64,000 bases of DNA from Hymenobacter jeollabukensis (lineage in GTDB: Bacteria > Bacteroidota > Bacteroidia > Cytophagales > Hymenobacteraceae), in the NCBI RefSeq assembly GCF_005771675.1, contig NZ_VAJM01000002.1, positions 1-64,000 of the forward strand. The letters run 5' to 3'. This document shows, in pieces, positions 43,975-51,537 of this stretch. Position 1 is the stretch's first letter. Every line of letters begins with the position of its first letter. The position numbers and the translations under genes are program-made. A model generated the notes under the pieces. The model worked only from the letters and a program-made list of their open reading frames with translations, was not told the DNA's origin and ran no database searches.

Positions 43975-44087
43975 CTGCCCCGCGCCGGCTACCGCCCGAA
44001 TAGTGGTAACTTATAGAAGTGCCAGCCCGGCACGCCGCGCTCCACCTACGGCCCCCTGCTGGCGGATACCCTCACCCCCTCAGCCGT

Positions 44088-44507
44088 ATGGAAACCCTAT
44101 CCATCACCCGCCACGCCGTGCTGGCCACGGCCCCCGTCACCGTCATGCTCCCGGTCCTGAACCTGGAGCGGGCCCGGCAGTTCTACGAGCAGGCGCTGGG
44201 CCTGCACCCCATCGGCCTGCAGGCCGACGGCAAGTTTGAGTACGGGTGCGGCAGCAACAACGGCACCGTCATTGCCCTATTTCCGAAGCCCAACGCCACT
44301 CCCGCCGACCATACCGCCCTCAGCTTTGAGGTGCCCGACATTACGGCGGCCATTCAGGAGCTACAGCAGCACGGCGTGCAGTTTGAGGATTACGACCTGC
44401 CGGGGCTCAAAACCGTCAATCACATCTGCGTGCTCGGCGCCGAAAAGGCGGCCTGGTTCAAAGACCCGGAGGGCAACTACCTCTGTATCCACCAGAACGT
44501 CGGCTAA
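44088..44507 (+). CDS. VOC family (glyoxalase/bleomycin resistance-like) protein
   Basis: 139 aa from the ATG at 44088 (METLSITRHAVLATAPVTVML). The vicinal oxygen chelate fold is seen in NLERARQFYEQALGLHPIG, then SFEVPDITAAIQELQQHGVQF and the terminal WFKDPEGNYLCIHQ with the usual metal Glu position replaced by C-I-H. Small-molecule metalloenzyme or binding protein; substrate unknown. Followed after 114 bases by a radical SAM gene on the same strand, not obviously an operon. Confidence 0.82.
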   Translation: METLSITRHAVLATAPVTVMLPVLNLERARQFYEQALGLHPIGLQADGKFEYGCGSNNGTVIALFPKPNATPADHTALSFEVPDITAAIQELQQHGVQFEDYDLPGLKTVNHICVLGAEKAAWFKDPEGNYLCIHQNVG

Positions 44508-44621
44508 GCCGTTGATTTTGCCCGCTCTCCGGGGCGGAGGCCGGCGCTGCTTATTCCCCGCCCGCCCTAACCTTTGCCCGCCCGCGCTGGTTTACGTCGC
44601 ATTGCCGACCTTTACCCTACG

Positions 44622-45644
44622 ATGCGCTCCACCCTGGCCGACGGGCTGAATTTCCTTTCCAAGCTCACCCCGCTGCGAGCCCTCAATGCGGCGCAGGTGA
44701 CGGGCTCCTACGTGCTCAGCCGCCTCACCGGCCGCTCGCGCGCCTGGGGCCTGCCGCTGGCCGTGAGCCTAGAGCCTACCACCAGCTGCAACCTGCGCTG
44801 CCCGGAGTGCCCCAGCGGGCTGCGCTCCTTCACCCGCCCCACCGGCATGCTCGACGAGGCGGTGTTTCGCCGCACCATCGACGAGCTGGCGCCGCGGCTG
44901 TGGTACCTCACGTTCTACTTCCAGGGCGAGCCGTACCTGAACCCCGGCTTCCTCGACATGGTGCGCTACGCCACCCAGAAGCGCATCTACACCGCCACCA
45001 GCACCAACGGCCACTACCTCACCGAAGCCAACGCCCGCAAGACCGTGGAAAGCGGCCTCGACCGCCTCATCGTCTCGCTCGACGGCACCACCCAGGAGGT
45101 GTACCAGCAGTACCGCGTGGGCGGCCGGCTGGACAAGGTGCTGGAGGGCGTGCAGCGGGTGGTGAAGCACAAAAAGGAGCTGAACAGCGCGACGCCGCGC
45201 ATCGTGTTCCAGTTCCTGGTGGTGCGCCCCAACGAGCACCAGATCGACGAGGCCAAGGAGCTGGCCCGGAAGCTGGGCGTCGATGACGTGTGGTTCAAAA
45301 CCGCCCAGATCTACGACTACGAGCAGGGCAGCCCGCTGATTCCGACCATCGACTACTACTCGCGCTACCAAAACAACCAGGACGGCTCGTGGAGCATCAA
45401 GAACCGGCTGCTCAACCACTGCTGGAAAATGTGGCACTCGTGCGTCATCACCTGGGACGGGCTGGTGGTGCCCTGCTGCTTCGACAAGGACGCTGAGTAC
45501 CGCCTCGGCGACGTGCAGCAGACCTCGTTCCGGCAGCTCTGGCACGGGCCCAAGTACCAGGGCTTCCGCCGCGCCCTGCTGAAGGGCCGCGACCAGGTGG
45601 AAATGTGCCGCAACTGCACCGCCGGCACCCGGGTGTGGGGCTAA
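44622..45644 (+). CDS. Radical SAM/SPASM domain protein
   Basis: 340 aa from the ATG at 44622 (MRSTLADGLNFLSKLTPL). The radical SAM cluster motif is CNLRCPEC at ~52-59, followed by FQGEPYLNPGF and STNGHYLTEANA. The C-terminal SPASM region binds additional Fe-S clusters: NHCWKMWHSC, VPCCFDKD, LGDVQQTSFRQLWHGPKYQGFR, MCRNCTAG. SPASM enzymes modify peptides or proteins, or act on sugars, with auxiliary clusters. No precursor peptide gene is apparent nearby; this sub-branch (SLEPTTSCNLRCPECPSGLR) is common in Bacteroidota as a stand-alone gene, function unknown. Confidence 0.88.
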   Translation: MRSTLADGLNFLSKLTPLRALNAAQVTGSYVLSRLTGRSRAWGLPLAVSLEPTTSCNLRCPECPSGLRSFTRPTGMLDEAVFRRTIDELAPRLWYLTFYFQGEPYLNPGFLDMVRYATQKRIYTATSTNGHYLTEANARKTVESGLDRLIVSLDGTTQEVYQQYRVGGRLDKVLEGVQRVVKHKKELNSATPRIVFQFLVVRPNEHQIDEAKELARKLGVDDVWFKTAQIYDYEQGSPLIPTIDYYSRYQNNQDGSWSIKNRLLNHCWKMWHSCVITWDGLVVPCCFDKDAEYRLGDVQQTSFRQLWHGPKYQGFRRALLKGRDQVEMCRNCTAGTRVWG

Positions 45645-45693
45645 AACCGCGGCGGCAGCCCGGCGCGTATCTTGCGCACCCGATTGCCGCTTT

Positions 45694-46122
45694 ATGTCCA
45701 CTACCATTCCTGCGCCGCCCCCGCTGCTGCACACCGCTTACCGCGCCGACCTCGACCTACTGGTGAGCCGCTGGAGCTACCAGCCCGACCCGGCCCTGCT
45801 GCCGCCCGCCTACGAGGAGCTGACGGCGCAGGCCCAGGCCTGCGGCTGCCGCTTCTGGCTGCAGGACATCCGCCGCCGCACCCTCAACGACCCGGCCATT
45901 ACCCGCTGGCTGCTCACGGAGTACTTTCCGCAGATGGCCCGGCGCCTGGGCGGCCGCCTGGCCGTGGCCTACCTCACCGGCCCCGCGCTGCTGGAAGCCC
46001 TGCTGAACGGGCCCGGCTACCTGCCGCCCAGCGCCTACGAGCAGCAGCCCTTCGTAGTGGCCTTTTTCGGCGACGAGGGTGAGGCCATCCGCTGGCTGCA
46101 AACGGAGCAGCGCCGTCCTTGA
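45694..46122 (+). CDS. Hypothetical protein, possibly STAS/SpoIIAA-like
   Basis: 142 aa. The pattern RWSYQPDPALLPPAYEELTAQAQACGCRFWLQDIRRRTLND ... ITRWLLTEYFPQMARRLGGRLAVAYLTGPALLEALL (given here in parts) suggests an alpha/beta STAS-like fold known from small Bacteroidota proteins. The assignment is tentative. No signal peptide. A TATCTTG word at 45668 may be its -7 element, 20 bases before the ATG. Located between the radical SAM and carotenoid genes with no clear link to either. Confidence 0.6.
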   Translation: MSTTIPAPPPLLHTAYRADLDLLVSRWSYQPDPALLPPAYEELTAQAQACGCRFWLQDIRRRTLNDPAITRWLLTEYFPQMARRLGGRLAVAYLTGPALLEALLNGPGYLPPSAYEQQPFVVAFFGDEGEAIRWLQTEQRRP

Positions 46123-46228
46123 CTGCTCCGGTTTCCCAATAATAAGCTGCCGGTGGAGCTAACAAAACCCGGCGAAGTACGGTAGTGCTGGTATTGCCGA
46201 TTTCGCCGTCTTTTCTTCTCCGTTTCGC

Positions 46229-47743
46229 ATGCCCGTTTTGCCCGCCGGCCGCAAGCTGCGCCCAGCCTCATCCCGGAAGCAGCCCGTGGCCGTCGTTGGT
46301 GCGGGCATAGCCGGCATTGCCACGGCCGTGCGCCTGGCCGCCCAAGGCCACGCCGTCACGGTGTTCGAGGGCCGCGAGTCGTTCGGCGGCAAGATGCACC
46401 AGTTCGAGCTGCCCGGCGGCTACCGCTTCGACGCGGGCCCTTCGCTCTTCACCCTGCCCGGCCTCGTGGATGAGCTGTTTCGGCTGGCCCAGCGCGAGCC
46501 GCAGGACTACTTTCGCTACGAGCGGCTCGACCCCATCACCCAGTACTTTTTCGCCGACGGCACCGGCCTCACCGCCTGGGCCGACGAGGACCGCTTTGCC
46601 GCCGAAGTTGAAGCCAAGCTGAACGTGCCCGCGGCCGAAGTGTGCGGCTTTTTGCACCGCTCACGGCGCGCCTACGAGGCCACCGCGCCCACCTTCCTGC
46701 ACAAGTCCCTGCACCGGCTGCCGAGCTACTGGAGCCGCGACACCCTGCGCGCCGTGGCCGAAATGCCGCGCCTGGGTTTGCTCAGCACCATGCACGCCCG
46801 CCACCAGCAGGCCTTTCCGCAGGATGCGCGCCTGGTGCAGCTCTTCGACCGCTTTGCCACCTACAACGGCTCCGACCCCTACCAGGCCCCGGCTACCCTC
46901 TCGCTGATTCCGCACCTGGAGCACGGCCTGGGTGCCTACTACCCCGAGGGCGGCATCTATAGCATTGCCAGCTCGCTGGTGCGCCTGGCCGAGGAATTAG
47001 GCGTCGAATTCCGCTACAACGAGCCCGTCGAGGAAATCCTGACCGCCGGCGGCCGCGTGACGGGCCTGCGCACCCCGCAGGACGTGTACGACTTCGGCCT
47101 CGTGGTCAGCAACATGGACGTGGTGCCCACCTACCGCCGCCTGCTGCCCCACGAGCCCGCCCCCGAGCGTACTTTGGCCCAACCCCGCTCGTCCTCGGCC
47201 CTGATTTTCTACTGGGGCATTGCCCGTGAGTTTCCCGAGCTGGGCGTGCACAACATCTTCTTTTCCGCCGACTACCGCCGCGAGTTCGAGGCCATCTTCC
47301 GGCAGCAGACCGTGGCCGACGACGTGACCGTGTACGTGAACATCACCAGCAAGAAAACGCCCGCCGACGCTCCGCCCGGCCACGAAAACTGGTTTGTGAT
47401 GGTGAACGTGCCCCACGACCAGGGCCAGGACTGGCCCGCGCTGCTGCAAAAGACCCGCGCCGCCGTGCTGCGCCGCCTGAACCAAGCCCTGGGCCTCGAC
47501 GTTGCTTCGTTGATCCAGACCGAGCGCACCTGGACGCCGCCCGGCATTGCCGCCGACACCTCCTCCTTCGGCGGCGCGCTCTACGGCAGCTCCTCCAATA
47601 CCATGCTGGCGGCCTTTTTGCGCCATCCGAATTTTTCGCGCCGGCTCGATGGGCTGTACTTTTGCGGCGGCTCGGTGCACCCCGGCGGGGGCATCCCGCT
47701 CTGCCTGCTCTCCGCCCGCATCGTCGCTGACTTAATCAATTAA
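46229..47743 (+). CDS. crtD: Carotenoid desaturase, CrtI/CrtD family (probable 1-hydroxycarotenoid 3,4-desaturase)
   Basis: 504 aa. FAD-dependent amine-oxidase-fold desaturase: VAVVGAGIAGIATAVRLAAQGHAVTVFEG is the dinucleotide motif (residues ~19-47), RFDAGPSLFTLP the CrtI/CrtD substrate-channel signature, and the C-terminal GLYFCGGSVHPGGGIPLCLLSARI the family end motif. Ser-containing YNGSDPYQAPATLSLIPHLEHGLGAYYPEGG is typical of the Bacteroidota CrtD group (given here as a pattern span at ~210-240). The cruF hydratase follows, which strongly supports CrtD rather than phytoene desaturase CrtI: CruF adds the 1'-OH and CrtD introduces the 3',4' double bond in myxol/flexixanthin-type pigments. 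Confidence 0.85.
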   Translation: MPVLPAGRKLRPASSRKQPVAVVGAGIAGIATAVRLAAQGHAVTVFEGRESFGGKMHQFELPGGYRFDAGPSLFTLPGLVDELFRLAQREPQDYFRYERLDPITQYFFADGTGLTAWADEDRFAAEVEAKLNVPAAEVCGFLHRSRRAYEATAPTFLHKSLHRLPSYWSRDTLRAVAEMPRLGLLSTMHARHQQAFPQDARLVQLFDRFATYNGSDPYQAPATLSLIPHLEHGLGAYYPEGGIYSIASSLVRLAEELGVEFRYNEPVEEILTAGGRVTGLRTPQDVYDFGLVVSNMDVVPTYRRLLPHEPAPERTLAQPRSSSALIFYWGIAREFPELGVHNIFFSADYRREFEAIFRQQTVADDVTVYVNITSKKTPADAPPGHENWFVMVNVPHDQGQDWPALLQKTRAAVLRRLNQALGLDVASLIQTERTWTPPGIAADTSSFGGALYGSSSNTMLAAFLRHPNFSRRLDGLYFCGGSVHPGGGIPLCLLSARIVADLIN

Positions 47744-47858
47744 AAATGAGGGGTTAAAATTAAAAATTGCTCGACTTGGCCGGTTCCGACGACGCCACCA
47801 GGCCAAGTCCATCCAGCCGAGCAGCTCATTTTTAATTTTTAATTCTCAATTTTTAATT
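47739..47858. repeat. AT-rich intergenic inverted repeat between crtD and cruF
   Basis: TTAAAAATGAGGGGTTAAAA and TTAAAAATTGCTCG on the left mirror CGAGCAGCTCATTTTTAATTT on the right; inside, GACTTGGCC (47772-47780) pairs with GGCCAAGTC (47801-47809). A Bacteroidota-type intergenic element, AT-rich against the GC-rich surroundings. Confidence 0.65.
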
Positions 47859-47869
47859 CCTTTCTCCCT

Positions 47870-48565
47870 ATGCCCCAACCTGATCAACTGACTTCGCCGG
47901 TGGCGACTCCGGCGGCGCCGGGGCCCGCGCCAGGCCGCCTGCTGGCGGCGCAGCTGGTACTGCTGCTCTTCTACGCCACCGGTTTCGTGGGCCTCGGCTT
48001 TTCCCAGGACCCGGGCTTCTACCTGCAGTTCATGCCCCTCACGCTGCTGCTCACGGCGGCCCTGCTGCTGGCCTTCGACCGCCACAGCCCGGCCCCGATG
48101 TTCGGCTGGTTTGGCCTTACGGTCATGCTGGTGGGCTTCGGGGTGGAAGTGGCCGGGGTGCAGACCAGCGCCATCTTTGGCAACTACAGCTACGGCACCA
48201 CCATGGGCCCGCGCCTGCTCGAGGTGCCCCTCATCATTGGGCTGAACTGGCTGATTCTGACCTACCTGGCCGGCGGCCTGGCCCAGCGCCTGCCGCTGCC
48301 GGGCTTCGTACGGGCGCTGCTGGCGGCCCTGCTCATGGTGGGCATGGACGTGTGCATCGAGCCGGTGGCCGTGCACTTCGGCTGGTGGAAATGGTTTGCC
48401 GACGTGATTCCCCTGCAGAATTTTAAAGCCTGGTTTGCCCTGTCGGTAATTCTGCAGGTGTACCTGAACCGCAGCCACGTACAGCCCGGCCGCAACCCGC
48501 TGGTGCCCTTCGTGTACCTGCTGCAACTGCTGTTCTTTTTTGGTTTGGGCTGGTTAATAGGCTAA
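47870..48565 (+). CDS. cruF: Carotenoid 1,2-hydratase CruF
   Basis: 231 aa, seven or so membrane segments from residue ~25 to the end. It matches the CruF family: FGNYSYGTTMGPRLLEVPLIIGLNWLIL, DVCIEPVAVHFGWWKWF, and VPLQNFKAWF-like IPLQNFKAW. CruF adds water at the C1',2' double bond of acyclic psi ends in the membrane. Directly downstream of crtD on the same strand, with only the AT-rich repeat between. Together they build the 1'-hydroxy-3',4'-didehydro end of red monocyclic carotenoids typical of Hymenobacter. Confidence 0.87.
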   Translation: MPQPDQLTSPVATPAAPGPAPGRLLAAQLVLLLFYATGFVGLGFSQDPGFYLQFMPLTLLLTAALLLAFDRHSPAPMFGWFGLTVMLVGFGVEVAGVQTSAIFGNYSYGTTMGPRLLEVPLIIGLNWLILTYLAGGLAQRLPLPGFVRALLAALLMVGMDVCIEPVAVHFGWWKWFADVIPLQNFKAWFALSVILQVYLNRSHVQPGRNPLVPFVYLLQLLFFFGLGWLIG

Positions 48566-48604
48566 TTTTCGTGGCTGCCGCTCCACCCAACCCCGCCCCA
48601 CCGC

Positions 48605-49219
48605 ATGAGTCGAACCCTACGTGACACGCTTCTGGACCAAGCCCGCGACCTGTTTCAGCGCGCCGGCATCGAAAGCCAGTCGCCGGAGCAGTTGATTGCC
48701 GCCCTCGATGTTTCGCCGTCCACCTTTCGCGAGATGTTCCGCAGCAAGGCCGACCTCGTGATGCAGGTCACGCTGCACGATATCGAGCGGCAGAAACAGG
48801 AGCACGCCGAGCTGTTTGCGCGCGTGCCCAACCCCGTCGGGCGCCTGCTGAGCTTGCTGGAAATGGGCATCCGCGACCTGCAGAAGGTGACGGCGCCCAC
48901 CTACTTCGCCGACCTGATCCAGCATTACCCCGAAGCCTGGGAAACCGGGCAGCAGCACCTGATGAGCTATTCGTACCCGCAGCTGCACGGCCTGCTCAAC
49001 GACGGGGTGATGCAGAAGCTGCTGCGCGGCGACATCAATATCGGTTTGGTGAGCAAAATCATCATCGAGCAGCTCAACATGATGCTCAACGAGCAGATTT
49101 TCCCCTCCAGCCGCTACAACATTGCCGAGGTGTTCCGCAGCGTGTACCTCTACTACTTCCGCGGCCTCTGCACCGACGAGGGCATTCAGGCCGCGTCCTC
49201 TTATTTCGCCCGGATGTAG
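48605..49219 (+). CDS. TetR/AcrR-family transcriptional regulator
   Basis: 204 aa. An N-terminal helix-turn-helix fits residues 1-50 (RDTLLDQARDLFQRAGIESQSPEQLIAALDVSPSTFREMFRSKADLV), though the usual TT-F-YYHF signature is modified to PSTFREMFRSK. The C-terminal helical domain is ligand-binding/dimerising. Placed 39 bases after cruF on the same strand and so possibly co-transcribed; control of pigment genes is a guess. Its own 3' side carries a GATAATG palindrome. Confidence 0.83.
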   Translation: MSRTLRDTLLDQARDLFQRAGIESQSPEQLIAALDVSPSTFREMFRSKADLVMQVTLHDIERQKQEHAELFARVPNPVGRLLSLLEMGIRDLQKVTAPTYFADLIQHYPEAWETGQQHLMSYSYPQLHGLLNDGVMQKLLRGDINIGLVSKIIIEQLNMMLNEQIFPSSRYNIAEVFRSVYLYYFRGLCTDEGIQAASSYFARM

Positions 49220-49233
49220 CGCCCGCTGACCTG

Positions 49234-49260
49234 GATAATGTGGGGCGCAACCACATTATC
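49234..49260. promoter_or_regulatory. Palindrome GATAATGTGG-N7-CCACATTATC
   Basis: Perfect 10-bp arms (49234-49243, 49251-49260), followed by TTATCA/TGATAA spaced about 6 bases (49257-49273). It lies 60 bases before the next start; it could terminate the TetR gene or be an operator for the NTF2-like gene. Confidence 0.5.
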
Positions 49261-49319
49261 ATGTTATTGATAATTTATTGGATATAGAGGAGCTTTGCCG
49301 CTCAGCAAACGCCACCTCT

Positions 49320-49979
49320 ATGACCAAACACCTACTCCCGCTGTTTCTTGCGCTGACCTGTCTGCTCACGGCGCCTGCCTGGGCCCAGAAAAAGCCGATG
49401 TCGGCCAAAGCGCGCAAGGCCAAAATTGCCGCCGCGGCCACCGCCCGCAACAAAGCAGAAGCTGCCCGCCGCGCCGAGGCGGCGCGCATTGCCGCCGCCC
49501 AGCCCATGTCGGAGGGCCCCGACGCGGACGAGCTGCTGCGCATCGACGAAGTGCTGACCGACGCCACCCTGCGCAGCGACGCCGAGACCATCACCCACCT
49601 GCTGGCCGACGAGTACATTGCCGTCAACTCCAAGGGCCTGGTGACCAGCAAGAAGGACTGGCTGGGCGCCATTGCCAACGACGAAGGCCAGTGCGACATC
49701 AACAAGGGCTTCGAGTTCGTGGTGCGGGTGTACGGCAACACCGGCTTCGTCATCCACAACACCAGCTTCCGCGGCCAGCTCGACGGCAGCAACACCACCG
49801 GCGAATACCGCATCACGCGCTACTTCATCCGGCGCAACGGCAAGTGGCTGGTGGCCGCCAGCAACACCACCTACGTGGTGCCCGTGCGCCTCACGGCCCT
49901 GGCCGCGGCCGGCAAAAAGGCCAAGAAAGAGCGGAAGAAGCTCAAGAACACCTACGCTTCCGAGCCCTCGAAGCGATGA
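49320..49979 (+). CDS. Exported NTF2-like (DUF4440-type) protein
   Basis: 219 aa from the ATG at 49320 (MTKHLLPLFLALTCLLTAPAWAQ signal peptide); codons from 49278 translate the upstream palindrome region. An Ala/Arg/Lys-rich segment (residues ~25-65: KARKAKIAAAATARNKAEAARR) precedes an NTF2-like cone fold: LLRIDEVLTDATLRSDAETITHLLADEYIAVNSKG and GEYRITRYFIRRNGKWLVAASNTTYV (spans ~78-115 and ~165-190). The C-terminus is again basic. Such proteins bind small ligands or act as isomerases; function unknown. Confidence 0.75.
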   Translation: MTKHLLPLFLALTCLLTAPAWAQKKPMSAKARKAKIAAAATARNKAEAARRAEAARIAAAQPMSEGPDADELLRIDEVLTDATLRSDAETITHLLADEYIAVNSKGLVTSKKDWLGAIANDEGQCDINKGFEFVVRVYGNTGFVIHNTSFRGQLDGSNTTGEYRITRYFIRRNGKWLVAASNTTYVVPVRLTALAAAGKKAKKERKKLKNTYASEPSKR

Positions 49980-49982
49980 GCT

Positions 49983-50150
49983 GGTGAAATGGTGAGTCTG
50001 ATGTTCAGAATCGCCTTACCCGAAAAAGCCCAACGGCCCCGACAACGCAAGTCGTCGGGGCCGTTGGGCTTTGTGCGGGTAAAAGAATCGACGGGAAACC
50101 GGAGCCGCCAGAACGACAGCCCACTATTTCACCAGCTCACCAGTTCGCCG
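49983..50150. repeat. GGTGA-octamer palindromic element, copy C (with internal terminator)
   Basis: Left arm GGTGAAAT GGTGAG (49983-49996), then TCTGATGTTCAGAATCGCC; right side CCAGAACGACAGC followed by CCACT-ATTTCACC-AGCTCACC-AGTTCGCC to 50150. Inside, AAAGCCCAACGGCCCCGAC (to 50043) pairs with GTCGGGGCCGTTGGGCTTT (50054-50072). It lies between convergent genes. Confidence 0.8.
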
Positions 50151-50151
50151 C

Positions 50152-50394
50152 CTAGCTGATCGACACGCGCACTTTCTTGGTGTACTCGCGCAGGGCCGAG
50201 GTGAAGTCGGCGCCGTGGTCCTTCATGTGGTTTAGAATCCAGATGGCGGCGAAGACGTGCGTGAGCTGCTCCCCGTCGTCGGCGCCTTCCACCTCGAAGG
50301 AGGGCTTACGCTCGTCGAGCAGGGCTTCTTCGGCTTCGAGCAGGTCCTGCAGGGTCTGGTTTTCCACCAGGCGCTTGATGGCCGGGATTTTCAT
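50152..50394 (-). CDS. DUF6952 family small protein
   Basis: 80 aa from the ATG at 50394 (MKIPAIKRLVENQTLQDLLEAEE); codons upstream in the same frame overlap the thioredoxin gene and are not used. The overall pattern, a helical start and ILNHMKDHG...SALREYTKKV near the end, resembles the small protein encoded next to thioredoxin in many Bacteroidota (DUF6952; family recalled from memory). No Cys. It follows trx by 11 bases and is surely co-transcribed. A helper in thioredoxin-dependent peroxide metabolism is plausible but untested. Confidence 0.7.
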   Translation of the reverse strand: MKIPAIKRLVENQTLQDLLEAEEALLDERKPSFEVEGADDGEQLTHVFAAIWILNHMKDHGADFTSALREYTKKVRVSIS

Positions 50395-50405
50395 GGGCGC
50401 GGGGC

Positions 50406-50723
50406 TTAGCGGATTTTGTTGATGAGCGAAGCCACGGCTTCTTCCTTGCTGGCGGCCACGCTGTCGACAAACTCGCCGTTTTTGAACACGGCAAAGAAGG
50501 GCAGGTTGGTCACGTTGGCGGCTTTGCGGGCCTCGGGGCTCACCTCGGCATTCACGTCGAGGAAGGCCACGTCGGCGTTGCCCTCGGCGTCGGAGAGGCG
50601 CTTGAACTTGGGCGAGAACAGGCGGCAGTTGCCGCACCAGTCGGCGTAGTATTTAACCACGACTTTGTCGTGCTGCTGCAAAAGCTGCTGGAAGTCAGCA
50701 TCAGTGGCTTTGGTAACGGCCAT
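50406..50723 (-). CDS. Thioredoxin family protein
   Basis: 105 aa from the ATG at 50723 (MAVTKATDADFQQLL); the extra 15 codons upstream translate the operator. Active site KYYADWCGNCRLFSPKF has WCGNC rather than WCGPC (C30/C33), and the cis-Pro is in VTNLPFFAVFKNGE. Length and lack of signal peptide indicate a cytosolic thioredoxin-like reductant. The change of Pro to Asn in the CxxC should alter redox potential. Forms a two-gene unit with DUF6952. Preceded by a perfect palindrome overlapping the expected transcript start, and by a TAGGTTTG -7 element. Confidence 0.9.
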   Translation of the reverse strand: MAVTKATDADFQQLLQQHDKVVVKYYADWCGNCRLFSPKFKRLSDAEGNADVAFLDVNAEVSPEARKAANVTNLPFFAVFKNGEFVDSVAASKEEAVASLINKIR

Positions 50724-50754
50724 TAGGGAAAAAGTAAGGTTGGACTCAACGCAG

Positions 50755-50777
50755 CAGATAAGAATCATTCTTATCTG
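50755..50777. promoter_or_regulatory. 23-bp perfect palindrome at thioredoxin promoter
   Basis: CAGATAAGAAT-C-ATTCTTATCTG, 11-bp arms with a single central base. It is centred about 20 bases downstream of the -7 element and covers the predicted start of transcription. The TAAGAATcATTCTTA core resembles 7-1-7 Fur/PerR-type boxes at five of seven positions per half. Confidence 0.6.
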
Positions 50778-50781
50778 ACTA

Positions 50782-50789
50782 CAAACCTA
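50782..50789 (-). promoter_or_regulatory. Thioredoxin promoter -7 element (TAGGTTTG)
   Basis: Perfect TAnnTTTG on the minus strand, 59 bases before the start codon. No clear -33. Confidence 0.55.
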
Positions 50790-50866
50790 AAGCGTTTTGG
50801 GCAGAAAAAAGTTTGGCCGCCGGAGTTCCGGCGGCCAGCACTATACGCAGTCAGGCAGAAGCGGGG

Positions 50867-51535
50867 TTAGGGACGCGGCGGGAATATGCCCTGCAGCGCG
50901 ATGTAGTAGGCAATTGTCTGGTACGGCATCAGGTTGTTGTGGGCCTGGGCCGCGCCGATGGCCTGGCTGGCCATATTGCCCGCGCTGGAGGCGCTGTACT
51001 GCGGCAGGCCCGAGGCGTTGCTGGCCAGAAAGGCATTGGCCGGGGAGCCGGTGGTGCCCAGGGCCTGGCTGTAGGTATGCACCACGGTGTGGCTGTGCCC
51101 GGGCATCTCCGCCTCCACCAGCGCCACGGTTTCGTCGCCGCCGGTTTCGCCCAGGTCCCGGAGGCTCAGCCCCGGCCCCTGGCCGGCCCCGATGGGTACG
51201 CAGCCGTTCAGGTTAGGCAGGGCGAAGGTGGACTGCCCATTGCCGCCGTAGTAGGTTCCCAGCAGCGAAAACAGGGCCGTGTTCTGACTGATCGGCAGCA
51301 GCTGCCCGTCGCAGCGGGCGTAGCCCCGGGGCGCGAAGTTGAAGCCGGCCAGGATGATTTCGCCGACGAAGGGCTGGTTGCTGGTGAGCGTGCCGGCAGT
51401 GGCCGGCGTGGCCCGCCCGAACAAGGCCTGCAGCGGCCCCACCAGGAAGCTGCCGGCCAGCAGCCCCGACAGGCGCTTGAGCAGGCCGCGGCGCGTCGGC
51501 TGCGCCCCGGCGGGCGTGGGAAGTGGCGTCGACAT
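50867..51535 (-). CDS. Tail-collar domain protein with twin-arginine leader (1)
   Basis: 222 aa. The leader TRRGLLKRLSGLLAGSFLVG (residues ~14-33) is a twin-arginine signal (R-R-x-L-L-K) with a hydrophobic core. The rest is a phage tail-collar / MdpB-like domain: FVGEIILAGFNFAPRGYARCDGQLLPI, SLLGTYYGGNGQSTFALPNLNG, GHSH, and the terminal MPYQTIAYYIALQGIFP. Collar domains normally sit in phage tail fibres or in microcystin-dependent-protein homologues; here they are in a chromosomal gene set with no other phage genes. Last gene of the operon 53870-50867, 2 bases after its neighbour. Confidence 0.88.
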   Translation of the reverse strand: MSTPLPTPAGAQPTRRGLLKRLSGLLAGSFLVGPLQALFGRATPATAGTLTSNQPFVGEIILAGFNFAPRGYARCDGQLLPISQNTALFSLLGTYYGGNGQSTFALPNLNGCVPIGAGQGPGLSLRDLGETGGDETVALVEAEMPGHSHTVVHTYSQALGTTGSPANAFLASNASGLPQYSASSAGNMASQAIGAAQAHNNLMPYQTIAYYIALQGIFPPRP

Positions 51536-51537
51536 GA

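Noticed and set aside
46229-47743. Phytoene desaturase CrtI
   Set aside because: Neighbouring cruF and family pattern fit CrtD better; CrtI cannot be fully excluded without phylogeny.
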